The position numbers and the translations under genes were made by a program. Positions 1 to 8,652 of a DNA stretch of 12,412 bases are shown piece by piece. Source of the stretch: Polyrhizophydium stewartii (taxonomy: Eukaryota; Chytridiomycota; Chytridiomycetes; Rhizophydiales); contig JADGIZ010000522.1 of the NCBI GenBank assembly GCA_027604665.1, forward strand, positions 1 to 12,412. Direction: 5' to 3'. The notes below the pieces were generated by a model. The model was given only the letters and a program-made list of their open reading frames with translations. It did not search any database and had not been told where the DNA came from. How positions within the stretch are numbered: the stretch's first letter is position 1; each line of letters opens with the position of its first letter.

Positions 1-55
1 CCCCCGCTCCCCCCCCCCCCCGGCCTCCGCCCCCGCCCCCGTCCCCGCGCAGCCG
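1..55. repeat. C-rich low-complexity tract with a 13-base C run
   Basis: Positions 9-21 are an uninterrupted run of C, followed by C/G-rich sequence to about 49. If translated with the downstream gene it encodes Pro/Ala. It could equally be a pyrimidine tract before an intron acceptor at 51-52. Homopolymer length may be unreliable. Confidence 0.6.
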
Positions 56-1536
56 GTGCATCCCGCCGACCCGGCCATCGACAGCGGACGCCTCAACCGG
101 CGCCTCCACGACGGCGGCGACGACTCCACCTGGCGCTGGCAGCTCGACGACTCGGCTCCCGCCGCAGCGCTGCCGACGCCCGCACGCAGCGCCGCCTCGA
201 GCCCCATCCCCGCCGCCTCAACTGCCGGGCCGTCCTCTCCAAACCCGCAGCCGCATTCACACCACAACACAGCCGCAATCGGCGCCAAGCAGCAGCCCGC
301 CGGCATGATCCACAAGACCACCTCGTCCGTCGGGCCTCGCACGCGGTCCGAGCCCGCGGTCGCCGTGCCCCAAGTGCTCGCCGACTTTCTGTCGCTCGAT
401 ATGCTCAAGTTCTACAGCATCTGCCTGCTCTGGTACTCGTCCTCGGCCGTCACCAACAACATCGGAAAGCAGATCCTCAACGAGTACAACCATCCCATGA
501 CCTTGACCTACATCCAGTTTGGACTCGTCGCGCTCTTCTGCTTCCTCACCGCGAACATGGGTGCCGGCTTTAGCAAGCTGCGCAGCCCCACGGTCGAGAT
601 CATCCGAACGACCGTCCCCCTCGCGCTCTTCCAGGTCTTTGGACACATCTTCTCTGCCATCGCCATGTCGTACGGCCGCATCAGCTTCACGCATACCATC
701 AAGGTATCTTTCCTTGGGTGCAGCAGCAGCGGCTACTGCTCACGTCTCCTCTGCGCGAACAGCACTGACACGCATCGCACTCGGCGTTTCAATCCATCGC
801 TGCTCAGGCGCTGTCACCCCTGTTCACGGTGCTGCTCTACCGCGCGTTCGACAAGATCATCTACACGCCAAAGGTCTACATCTCGCTGATCCCGCTCACC
901 CTTGGCGTCATGCTCGTCTGCGTCACGGAGCTCAAGTTCCACACCGTCAGCTTCCTGTGCTCGCTTGCGTCCACGCTCATTTTTGTGATCCAGAACATTG
1001 TTGCCAAGAAGCTCTTCAATGCTGCGGCTTCAAAGACCGTCACGACGACCCCGCGCCTCGACAAGCTCAATATGCTCTTCTACTCGGCCTTCATGGCCTT
1101 CCTTCTCATGCTTCCGGTCTGGATCTACTCGGAGAGCCTCGCTGTCCTCAACGACCAGACCTCGGAGCCGTTCTCGCTGCGCCTCGCCTTGCTTTTCCTC
1201 CTCAATGGATTTTCGAGCTTTGCCCAGAGCATCCTCGCTTTTTGGATCCTCTCACTGGTCTCGCCGGTCACGTACTCGATCGCATCACTCGTCAAGCGCA
1301 TCTTTGTCATCACGGCATCCATATTCTACTTTCACGATGCGGTCAGTCCCATCCAGGCCGGCGGCATCGGCCTCACCTTCTTTGGCCTGTGGCTCTACAA
1401 CGAGTCGAAGCGCGAGGTGGCCCGCGCAGAGGCACATATCACCGACATGATGGAACGCAAGTCGGGCAATGCGCTGCCAATGCACCACAGCAATCCAAAC
1501 GGCAAGGATCGATATATCTCCTTGCAACGGAATTGA
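2..1536 (+). CDS. SLY41: Sly41-like triose-phosphate-transporter (TPT) family membrane protein, 5' partial
   Basis: Member of the TPT/nucleotide-sugar transporter superfamily. Sly41-type members sit in the ER/Golgi membrane, and yeast SLY41 was found as a multicopy suppressor of Ypt1 loss; the substrate here cannot be read from sequence. Exons are 2-703 and 808-1536, both phase 0 at the junction, so the joined protein reads HTIK|ALSPLFTVLLYR, a family hallmark. A second hallmark, SPVTYSIASLVKRIFVI, lies near 1261-1311. About ten hydrophobic segments follow one another from position 404 to 1400, then a short polar C-tail ends at TGA 1534-1536. The frame is open to the window edge with strong GC3 bias, so the N-terminus is probably incomplete. 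The first in-frame ATG is at 305 and would give 375 aa. The residues before it are Pro/Ala/Ser/His-rich. A CAG at 50-52 after a C-rich tract could instead be an intron acceptor. The family call is secure; the Sly41 subtype is likely but less certain. Confidence 0.88.
704..807 (+). other. Spliceosomal intron in the TPT-family gene
   Basis: Donor AAG|GTATCT, acceptor GCTCAG|GCG, 104 nt, phase 0. A CTGAC branch-site-like motif lies at 765-769. Removing it joins the frame of 2-703 to the frame of 808-1536 exactly within the conserved HTIKALSP motif, which is strong evidence for both splice sites. Confidence 0.93.
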
Positions 1537-2010
1537 TCCCCTCACACTCTCACAAGCGCATTCTTTTCACATCGGCCTGCATCTCCAAAATGCCCTGTGT
1601 GAACTGTCGTTTTGTTTCTGCGGCCGGAAGTTTCTGCCGCGCCTTCCTCCTTTCCTCTTCAACTCAACTTCATATATGCTTTCACTGCGTGCCTTTTTTT
1701 TTACTGTATGCATGCTGCCATGCATTTGTTGCGCTGCGTGGCTGCCATTGCTTGCCGAAGTTGCCGCCTCTGCGTCGTGATTCATACGCAGCAGCTTTGC
1801 TATACTTTTCGGCCACACGCCGTCGGCACATGTCCTGGCTTACCAGATCCCAGCCTTGCACATCAGACTCGCAGCGCGCGACGTCAGCCGGCTGAGAACT
1901 CAGTCACGTTGCTCGCCGACAGCGACGGCCCGGTCTGTTGCCGCCCGCTCTACCCGCGCCAACTGCACTCACCGCGGCACCGACGGCAGAAAGCCAGACG
2001 CCGCTTCTCG

Positions 2011-2045
2011 CAGCATGCTGCATCATCCCATGATGCTGCTGGCTG
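2011..2045. repeat. Imperfect inverted repeat, 16-bp arms, 3-nt loop
   Basis: Arms 2011-2026 and 2030-2045 pair at 13 of 16 positions around the loop CCC. The seven pairs nearest the loop are perfect. It lies in the convergent intergenic region, so it could form in the 3' UTR of either neighbour; function unknown. Confidence 0.5.
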
Positions 2046-2383
2046 CGCTGCATGCGGCCCCAGATCGCTGCATTGATGCTTCGTCGGCCTTGTGACCGAA
2101 AATCAAGCCGTTGTGCGACCAGTGTGCTGCACCTGCCGTGTTCTCGCACATCTACTCATCAGCAGCACGCCTGCCGAGTCCCCAGGCGCGAAGAGCGCAA
2201 CCTCAAGATCATCTGGTCATCGAGAGCAAGAAACTTCAGGACTATTTGGAAGGAGAGGCGCATTGTGCCCATCAAACTGCCAATCCATGTAAACCTCTGG
2301 GCACAGGGGCACTTTCCTGTAGTCGTCTGTCGTTATCAAGCAACTAACGTGGGGGCAAGTCTGCCGCCTGCATCAGCGCGCCG

Positions 2384-2401
2384 TATTCATTTGTATGAAT
2401 A
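2384..2401. repeat. Small perfect inverted repeat (7-bp stem, 4-nt loop)
   Basis: TATTCAT and ATGAATA flank the loop TTGT. It is AT-rich within GC-rich surroundings and about 140 bp beyond the stop of the minus-strand NSUN7-like gene, so it may lie in that gene's 3' UTR. A chance occurrence is possible. Confidence 0.4.
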
Positions 2402-2543
2402 GCATGGTAGCCCTGTCACTTGGCCATGACAATCCATACCTTCGGGATAGCATCCAACGCAGTGTGCCAGAAATGACCAATCTGTTCACTCTGTGCTATC
2501 GCCAGATGCGTCCATCGCATTCCATTACTTCCACGGACGCGGG

Positions 2544-5500
2544 TTAGGCACCTGCACCGGAATCAATCATGAAAGCGTCAGCAACCGCCTTGACGAGGCG
2601 GTGCCAGACGCGAGGCGAATTCACCGGGTAGCTCCATCGGCCGGCGGCCTCCTCGGCTTGCAGCCGCTTCATGGCCTCCATGCGTGGGCCATAGAATTTG
2701 GAGAGCGAGACACCAAAAATGGAGATGTCCGAGAACTGCAGGTCGGCGCTGCAAAAGCCGCTCGAGCGCATCCCCGAGCGAATCACTGATCCGCGCGTGT
2801 CGTTGCGCCCGACGCCTTGCATGTCGAGCTCATCGTTTGCATTGGCGTGCGGGCCTTGGTCGACGTCAGCGCCAGCGTCTCCAGTCGCACCGGCCGCGCG
2901 GCGATCAGCATGCTTCCGCTCGAGCTGCTCGAGCTTCTTTTTCTTTTGTTCAAGCTGCACAAACCGCGGCACCGAGAGCCGCTCGACCGACTCGGACATG
3001 CCGCGCGGCAGCTTGATCTGTGCCGTGATGCGGATCTTGCTGCCGCGGCGGCCAGACCTCTTGCGCTTCTTCTTGCCCGTCTTGGAGTCGCGCGCGACGG
3101 AGCCATCGGCGTGCTGCTGGCGCTGATCAAGCTCCGAGATGCTGAGATCCGACATGCGACGCGCGACACCCTCGGCACACTCGTCCTTGTCGCCGTCGTC
3201 GCCGCTCTCGTTCCGCTCGGGCTGCTTGCGCTGGAAGCAGGCGATGAAGATGCCGTTTCCAGCCTGCTCGGACGGACGCACCGTCAAGCATTCGTCTGTT
3301 CAAACATCAGCGTCATACCGGCTTCGACCGCTCCGCGACCCGCGGCCGCGTACCCATCTCGTATGAGTTGAGGTGATCAACCACGATGCTGGGAAGCACG
3401 CACGAAAGCTCCCACTCGACGCCGTATCGGTCGAGCGTCTCCTGCACAACCTGCTCGTTCTCCTCTGTGTGGGTCGACCGTGTGACGTACATGACAACCT
3501 TGACGCTGGGGACTGACATTGTAGATCAGACAAGTGCATTCACGTAACCATGCCAGGGCTCAACACTGCGGCCTCACATTTGAAGGCGTGCTTGAGGGTC
3601 GCAATCTGCTGGTGCTTGAGCGAATAAATGTCTTTGAGTGAGTACTGATCGTTTGGAAACTCTGCCACGATTCATCGTTGAGTCAGCGCAAGCAGCTGGG
3701 ATGACGCTCAAGAAACTGTCGGCGGACACCTTCTTCCTGCAGCATGAATCCGAGCTTGTCGACAATGGCCGTGCCAGAGTTGGGCGGCTCCACGATCACA
3801 GCCGTGACCTGTGTCGCCATGTTTTACGTCAGCGGCTTGTCGGGCGCTCGCTGAGAATCGTTTCTCGCACGTTTGCAAACCGCGCATCATGCACATCCGA
3901 GATTGAAAAGTCGTTCTCGACAATCGTCACATCTGCATCCTGTGTCAGAACCGTGGCGTTACGATCTGCAGCGTGAAGCACACCACGCACTCTCGCATCC
4001 ATACAGCCGAATGTTGGACTTGAGCGTATCGAGCCTCCCCGTGCGGTTTTCGAACGCATAGATGGCCCCGGGCTTTCCGACCAGCGCGGAGAGTGCGGCC
4101 GTCTTGGTTCCTGCTCAAAGAAACGTTCAGACTAGGCGCTTGCCCGCATCCAATCCAGGCATTCTCACCGCAGCCAGCGCGCGCATCGATCACTTGAGAG
4201 CCGGCGGGAAGCAAGGCCTGGAGGTGCTTGGGTCCGTACACGCTCGCCTTGTCCTGCTCGCCGGATCAGCGGGCCAATCAGTCGCGCGACGATCATTTGT
4301 ACCAAGCCGAGCGACGCAAACCTGGAAGACGAGCAGCCCCTCGCTCACGAGCGGCCCGGCCTTGATCTCGGCAAAGAACTTTGGTGGAATCACAAAGAGA
4401 TCATCAAAGTCCTCGTCGAGGTATATCAGATCGGCGCCATAGCGTCTATGCAGCACCATCAGTAACGGCTCTGTCGCCGGGGGCGATTCACGTGGCGGCA
4501 CGCACTGAGTGATCTCGCGAGGGATCGACGCCAGCGGCTTGAGCATGACCCTGTATCCAAGACCCTCGAGCTTGCGCGCCACCTCGTCGGTCGATGATCG
4601 CAGCGTGTTCACCTTGAGCGTCTTGGGCATCTCGACTGCACCAAAGCCGGATCAGCAGCCTATCATGGCAAGGCAGCGGCAGTGCGATAAAGTCGGAGAC
4701 GCACCGGCCATGATTTCCTTCTCGCGCACGTCGAGCGGAAGGATGTTCTCCATCTGCTCGCGCGTCGTGTCGCCGCTCGCCCGCTTCTCGATGCGCAGCC
4801 GTGCATACGCTGCGCCAAGCTTGACCTGGAAGCTGCGCAGCGATGTATCAAGGTCTTTGACGAGCTCTGCCGTGTCGGACTGATACTGCAGGTCGTCTGA
4901 TTTGGTGTTTTTGGGAGTTTCGTAGCAGACTCCTGGATAGTGGTGGTAGTTGAAGTGGTATTTCATCAGGTCGTAAAGCAGCACCTTGACGAGACCCAGG
5001 TTGTTGAGAAACTGCGCGCGTCGAGAGCGTCAGCGATGGAAAGACTCTGAGCGCAGGCCAGCAAGATGCGTGCCTGGTTGTTGAAGACGAGGAACTGGGT
5101 CTTGACGAGAATGTGGTCAATATACGGCAGAACTGCGGGCCGCGGGGCGGCTGGGTCAGCATCGCGGTTGCGGCGGTGAGTGGGCTGGACTCGAAGCGCG
5201 AGCCGCACATTTCATCGTGCCATAGACGAGCTTCAGAACGCGGTCGCTCATCTCCCTGCCGGCATGCTCGACATCGGGCTGCTTGGCATAGAGTTTGAAT
5301 CGCGCGCGGATGCTGCCGACAAAGGTGCCCTCGTTGACGATGTTCTCGAGCGTCTCTGCGGCGAGCATGATTTCGTTGTACGTGTGCGGCGTGTTGTCTT
5401 CGAGCGTGTCGAGCAGCGGGTGCGACTTGCGCTGGGACGGCGATGGCGACGAGGACGAAAGCGTGGGCTCGGATTTGGAGCCGAACAGCGATGCCGGGGG

Positions 5501-5629
5501 CGGCAGGTGCGGCGCCTTGGTGCCGGCCGCAAACTGCACCTGAGGCCGCGGCTGCGACGCAGAGGGGCCGGGCGCGATGGAGCTCTCCGAGTGGAACGCG
5601 CGCAGCGGGCTGAGCGTCGACGGGTCCAT
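2544..5629 (-). CDS. NSUN7: NSUN7-like NOL1/NOP2/Sun-family protein, 11 exons, catalytic cysteines absent
   Basis: Exons in transcript order: 5629-5209, 5132-5074, 5011-4705, 4635-4322, 4253-4169, 4110-3991, 3932-3871, 3808-3730, 3661-3578, 3512-3354, 3295-2544. They total 2442 nt, giving 813 aa, somewhat longer than human NSUN7 (about 718 as I recall). Collinear NSUN7 blocks: TYNEIMLAAETLENI near 90; VKVLLYDLMKYHF near 170; SAM motif I DARAGCGTKT at 390-399; acidic E416; D443; motif IV PPNSG at 464-468; motif VI region VVMYVTRSTHTEENE at 516-530; GNGIFIACF at 576-584. A basic stretch at 638-643 suggests a nuclear signal. A conserved-looking block lies at 751-800. NSUN enzymes make m5C in RNA using a motif VI cysteine (TCS) and a motif IV cysteine (PCS). 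Here these are Arg522 and Asn466, so m5C catalysis by the usual route is unlikely. ATG 5629 was chosen as nearest the conserved part; ATG 5758 is an in-frame alternative. Confidence 0.85.
3296..5208 (-). other. Intron set of the NSUN7-like gene (ten short introns)
   Basis: Introns in transcript order with lengths: 5208-5133 (76), 5073-5012 (62, GC-AG), 4704-4636 (69), 4321-4254 (68), 4168-4111 (58), 3990-3933 (58), 3870-3809 (62), 3729-3662 (68), 3577-3513 (65), 3353-3296 (58). All end in CAG, and the nine others begin with GT (GTGCGN, GTGAGN, GTACGC, GTGTCC or GTTTGC). Every one contains a CTGA motif, usually CTGAC or CTGAT. Each junction was fixed by reading-frame continuity together with the conserved NSUN7 blocks on both sides. 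Confidence 0.85.
5012..5073 (-). other. Probable GC-AG intron in the NSUN7-like gene
   Basis: Read on the minus strand, the donor is CAG|GCACGC and the acceptor is GCGCAG|TTT, with a CTGAC branch motif at 5029-5033; 62 nt, phase 0. It joins FLVFNNQ to FLNNLGLVK. The distance to the LLYD motif then matches human NSUN7 as I recall it, without a gap. No GT donor in the right phase fits as well; GTCTTC five codons upstream is the next best and would delete VFNNQ. Confidence 0.6.
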
Positions 5630-5908
5630 GGCGCGCTGGCGGGGATGCGTGTCGCGCTCACTGCGTTGCGAGACCTGGCGGCACGTCGGGACACGGCCGA
5701 CTTTGGCCGCGTCGGGCGACCTGCTGGCACGGCGCGGCCCCGTCTCCCGCGATGCCATCGGAGCTTGGGCGCCACACATGCGTCCAAATACAGCTGCTAC
5801 TGCGCCGTGGATGCCCGTCGCCACAATCTCCACGCCCGCGGGCCTGTCGTGCTGCAGCCCCGGGCAGTCCAACCTGCCTGCATCGCCGACAACGGCCGTC
5901 CTCGCACG
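5630..5908. promoter_or_regulatory. Divergent promoter region between the NSUN7-like gene and the 5909 gene
   Basis: 279 bp separate the two divergent start codons, so both promoters and 5' UTRs should lie here. The sequence is GC-rich. I see no clear TATA box or other element that I can assign. If the NSUN7-like gene starts at the upstream ATG (5758), the region shrinks to 150 bp. Confidence 0.45.
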
Positions 5909-7399
5909 ATGGCGACCAAGGACAACACGGCGTACTCGCTGATGCTCCCAATGGCGGACCTGAGCGCCAAGTCGCTCTTTGTCGCCGGCCACGAGTCGGG
6001 CATCGGCAGCAGCATCCGCACCCGCAATCGCGAGGAGCTCGAGCGCTACGGCATCATCGCACGGCGGCCGGCGTCGAGTACGCGCAGCCTCAAGCCCGCC
6101 GCCCAGCCTGCGCACATGCGCCACCGGCTCTGGTGCAAGCTCGCCAACGCCGGCAGCGTCTGCACGTGCAAGCTCGCGCAGCCGGGCAGGCCCGTCACGA
6201 CCTGGGTGCGCATCGGCGGCACGGCCGAGTCGATTGGCCGCGAGATCACCTTTGCACGCATCGCCAACCAGGCCGGCGGCAGCGAGCTCGGCGATGCCGT
6301 GCGCGACTGCCTCGCCCTGCAGACGGAGCCGTTCCCGACCGAGGCCGACCGCGACTACACGCTCATGTTTCCCGTCCTCAAGACGCCGTGGAACCACGGG
6401 CTCGGCACAAAGGCGTATCTGCGCATCACGCCAAAGAGCGTCGAGGAATTCATTCTGACGCCGTATGACAACCCACTGGACAAAGCTGCCGCGCCGCCCG
6501 CAGCAGCACATCTCGAGGCTCCGACGACGAGCAGCGCCGAGCAGGACGGCGCAAAGCAAGGAGAGCTTGCGGGTGCATCCGATGGCGGCGCTCTTCCGAG
6601 CCTGCCAAACGAAGTGATGGATTCAACTGGTGCATCGGGGGGACGCAAAGCTGTGCCAAAGGGCCGCAGGCGAGAACCGAAAGCAAATCACGGTGGAGTG
6701 GCTATGGAGACGATACAAGAAACAACACCAAACGAGCCTGCTTCGCGGAGCTCACAAGTCGCTGCTCCCGAACAGCTGCAAGAGTCCAAAGAGGCAGATC
6801 CTGATGCGCACAGCGAACGTCCAGCAGACGGGACGCCAGACGCACAGGTTCACGACGACGAAGCAGGGCAAAGCGTGAATGGCGGAATGCTAGCTCCCCA
6901 GCGCGACAGCAGTGCAACCGACGCAGGCGCACCGCGTCGGTCGTCGGCAGCACGCTCGTCAGCATCGTCGTCGCTGCCCGCCATCAAGCGCCACATCGTT
7001 GAGCATCGCCAGGAGAAGAGCGAGGCCTTCTTTGGTCTCGAGAGGATGAAGCCTGTGCAGCAGGCGAAGCAGCCGTTCCTCAAGGCGTCACGCAAGCGGC
7101 AGGGCTGGCACGCACGACTCTCGCCAGACGAGGATGCGCTTGGGATCACGCACTGCAAACCCGACGGACAGCCGCGCAACCGCCAGAGGTTCCCGCCGCA
7201 GCACCAGTTCACAAAGGCCGCCGCGGGGATGGTGCGGCGGCGTGCCTCGTCCGTGCGGCCAGACTATCTCGTCTTGCAGGAGATCGAGGACGCACTGTTC
7301 AAGGGCGATCTCGTCTTCACGGAGGAGCCCGAGGCCGAGCGGTACATCGAGGCCTTCCATCCGCGTGCTGAGGACGAGGATGGTGGCTCGTATGCGTGA
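5909..7399 (+). CDS. Unrecognised 496-aa protein with a disordered middle
   Basis: Single uninterrupted frame from ATG 5909 (MATKDNTAYSLMLP) to TGA 7397-7399. The frame is open further upstream, but that part is antisense to NSUN7-like exon 1, so 5909 is the sensible start. Residues 1-190 look folded: mixed hydrophobic and charged sequence with landmarks RHRLWCKL, GREITFARIANQAGG and FPVLKTPWNHGLGTKAYLRI. Residues 190-350 are Ala/Ser/Glu/Pro-rich and probably disordered. Residues 350-496 become ordered and basic again (HIVEHRQEKSEAFFGLERM, KRQGWHARLSPDEDALG) and end in an acidic helix-like stretch (LVLQEIEDALF to EAERYIEAFHPR). No signal peptide or membrane segment. No enzyme motif recognised. 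It is divergent from the NSUN7-like gene and may share its promoter region. Confidence 0.72.
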   Translation: MATKDNTAYSLMLPMADLSAKSLFVAGHESGIGSSIRTRNREELERYGIIARRPASSTRSLKPAAQPAHMRHRLWCKLANAGSVCTCKLAQPGRPVTTWVRIGGTAESIGREITFARIANQAGGSELGDAVRDCLALQTEPFPTEADRDYTLMFPVLKTPWNHGLGTKAYLRITPKSVEEFILTPYDNPLDKAAAPPAAAHLEAPTTSSAEQDGAKQGELAGASDGGALPSLPNEVMDSTGASGGRKAVPKGRRREPKANHGGVAMETIQETTPNEPASRSSQVAAPEQLQESKEADPDAHSERPADGTPDAQVHDDEAGQSVNGGMLAPQRDSSATDAGAPRRSSAARSSASSSLPAIKRHIVEHRQEKSEAFFGLERMKPVQQAKQPFLKASRKRQGWHARLSPDEDALGITHCKPDGQPRNRQRFPPQHQFTKAAAGMVRRRASSVRPDYLVLQEIEDALFKGDLVFTEEPEAERYIEAFHPRAEDEDGGSYA

Positions 7400-7412
7400 T
7401 GATTGAAAATGC

Positions 7413-8652
7413 ATGTTTGCCTGCATCTCGGGGCAAGCCATGACTGCGCGGCTGCCGACCCAGACGCTCGCGCCACTGCCCGCAACGCCGTCATCGCGCG
7501 CGGCGCCTTCGACGGCATCGTCGAGCCACTCGTCCGTGCCGTCCGTCACGCCGCTGTCGACCGCGGCGCCGCCGACGCCCGTCTCGTGCCCGCCGCATCG
7601 CGCCGCGCCGCTCGCGGTGCCTGCGCGCGCCGTGGGAGGTATGGCCGCGTCGGCGTCGCCGCCGTCAGATGCGCGCTTGCGGCCGTCGCTGTCGATGCCG
7701 CAGACCCAGATGCAGCCGCACTCGCCGCCTTATCCATGCCCGAGCCCCGGCCCCGCGGGCATCCGCCACCACTTCCACCACCACGCGGGCAGCCATCAGA
7801 GCCTTGCCAAGCCTGCGCTCCATCCGATCCCGCATGCGCCCGCGTCCGTGTCCTCGGACGGGTTCGCAGCCATCAAGGCTGCCGTGCCGCAGCGGCCGCA
7901 CAGACTGCCGCCCATTGCAGCGCAGGGGCACCAGCCTCTGCATGCTCCTCAAGCTCCGTCGCTTTCACAGCCGCAGGCACCTCATGCATCCAGTCAGATG
8001 CCGCCAACGGCTGCGGCATCATTGCCGCCACAGGCCGAGACGGCCGCCGCCGTGTTTGAAGCCCATCCGCCAATCCCGCACATCCCCGTCAGGTGCGTAC
8101 ATGGTTCTTGGTGTTCGTTGTGCGCCGAGCATCCGCATCCGCTCTCTGGCTCACGCCCGCCGACTTGGGGCACCGAGCCGCAGCAAGCAGGTCTCGTTTG
8201 TGCTGCGCTTCCCCGACGGATTCAAGCATGCAATCAAGACGAGCGACTCGCAACCTGTCCGCTCTCTCGCAGGCGCGATACGCGATCGCCTTAAACCGGC
8301 ACACCACGCCGTGCTGTCGCTGCTCGTCCACAGCCTGATCACGGATGCGGCCGAGGCGTGCGATGCCAAGCCAGGCCCAACGTCCCAGTGCGCCAGCAAC
8401 AACTCGAGCGCCGAAACGCTCTGCAACGCGGCAGGCGGGCTCGCCGCCGCGCAGCCTGTACTGGCACAAAGCAAGCTGGCCACGCGGCGACTGCGGCTTG
8501 ATGGCGCCGACGGCGAGATCACGATCCGCCAGGCGCGGCTGGAAGGGCAGGTGGTTGTCGTGTGCGCGGATGAGGTGGAGCTCTCTATCACGGGCCGTGG
8601 GCAGAAGCAGGGGTCTTTGCATGCTCCCGGATCGCGGCCGCGGCTCGCATGA
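7413..8652 (+). CDS. Unrecognised Pro/Ala/His-rich protein with a small folded C-terminal region
   Basis: Exons 7413-8092 and 8184-8652 join in phase 2 to give 382 aa ending at TGA 8650-8652. Residues 1-226 are low complexity, rich in Pro, Ala, Ser, Gln and His (for example a GIRHHFHHHAGSH patch). Past the splice (residue 227 on) the sequence changes to folded-looking VSFVLRFPDGFKHAIKTSD, then a helix RSLAGAIRDRL and a hydrophobic helix HHAVLSLLVHSLI. A second strand-rich part, RRLRLDGADGEITIRQARL and VVVVCADEVELSI, lies near 328-365. Strand-strand-helix order suggests a beta-grasp-like fold, but this is weak. Start choice is uncertain: ATG 7413 is only 13 bp after the upstream stop; 7440 and 7641 are in-frame alternatives. 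Convergent with the 8775-9200 gene. Confidence 0.62.
8093..8183 (+). other. Spliceosomal intron in the 7413 gene
   Basis: Donor CAG|GTGCGT, acceptor GCCGCAG|CAAG, 91 nt, phase 2. Splicing moves the reading frame from the Pro-rich N-terminal part to the frame that encodes VSKQVSFVLRFPDG. A CTCAC motif about 40 nt before the acceptor is the best branch-site candidate. A second AG at 8189-8190 would put the frame out. Confidence 0.7.

Larger units (their letters stand above)
1537..2543. other. Convergent intergenic region of about 1 kb, no gene recognised
   Basis: This stretch lies between the stop of the transporter (plus) and the stop of the NSUN7-like gene (minus), so it should hold two 3' UTRs. 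Composition is visibly less GC-rich and lacks the third-position bias of the flanking exons. The short frames on both strands have no recognisable motifs and overlap one another. It contains a nine-base T run (1694-1702) and two inverted repeats (2011-2045 and 2384-2401). I saw no AATAAA polyadenylation signal, tRNA-like boxes or transposon ends. Confidence 0.6.

Noticed and set aside
519..1895. 458-codon plus-strand frame overlapping the transporter
   Set aside because: It runs out of phase across both transporter exons, the intron and the intergenic region. The transporter motifs lie in the other frames.
2092..2402. Small plus-strand frames in the convergent gap
   Set aside because: Several overlap one another, with no third-position bias, no motif and no sensible splice partner.
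4966..5208. Continuous minus-strand frame reading through the predicted GC-AG intron
   Set aside because: It leaves the conserved frame before LLYDLMKY and soon hits a stop, so an intron between FNNQ and FLNNLG is needed.
5156..6559. Long 467-codon minus-strand frame antisense to the 5909 gene
   Set aside because: Only the last part (5209-5629) is real, as exon 1 of the NSUN7-like gene. The upstream part mirrors the GC-rich codons of the plus-strand gene and has no motif of its own.
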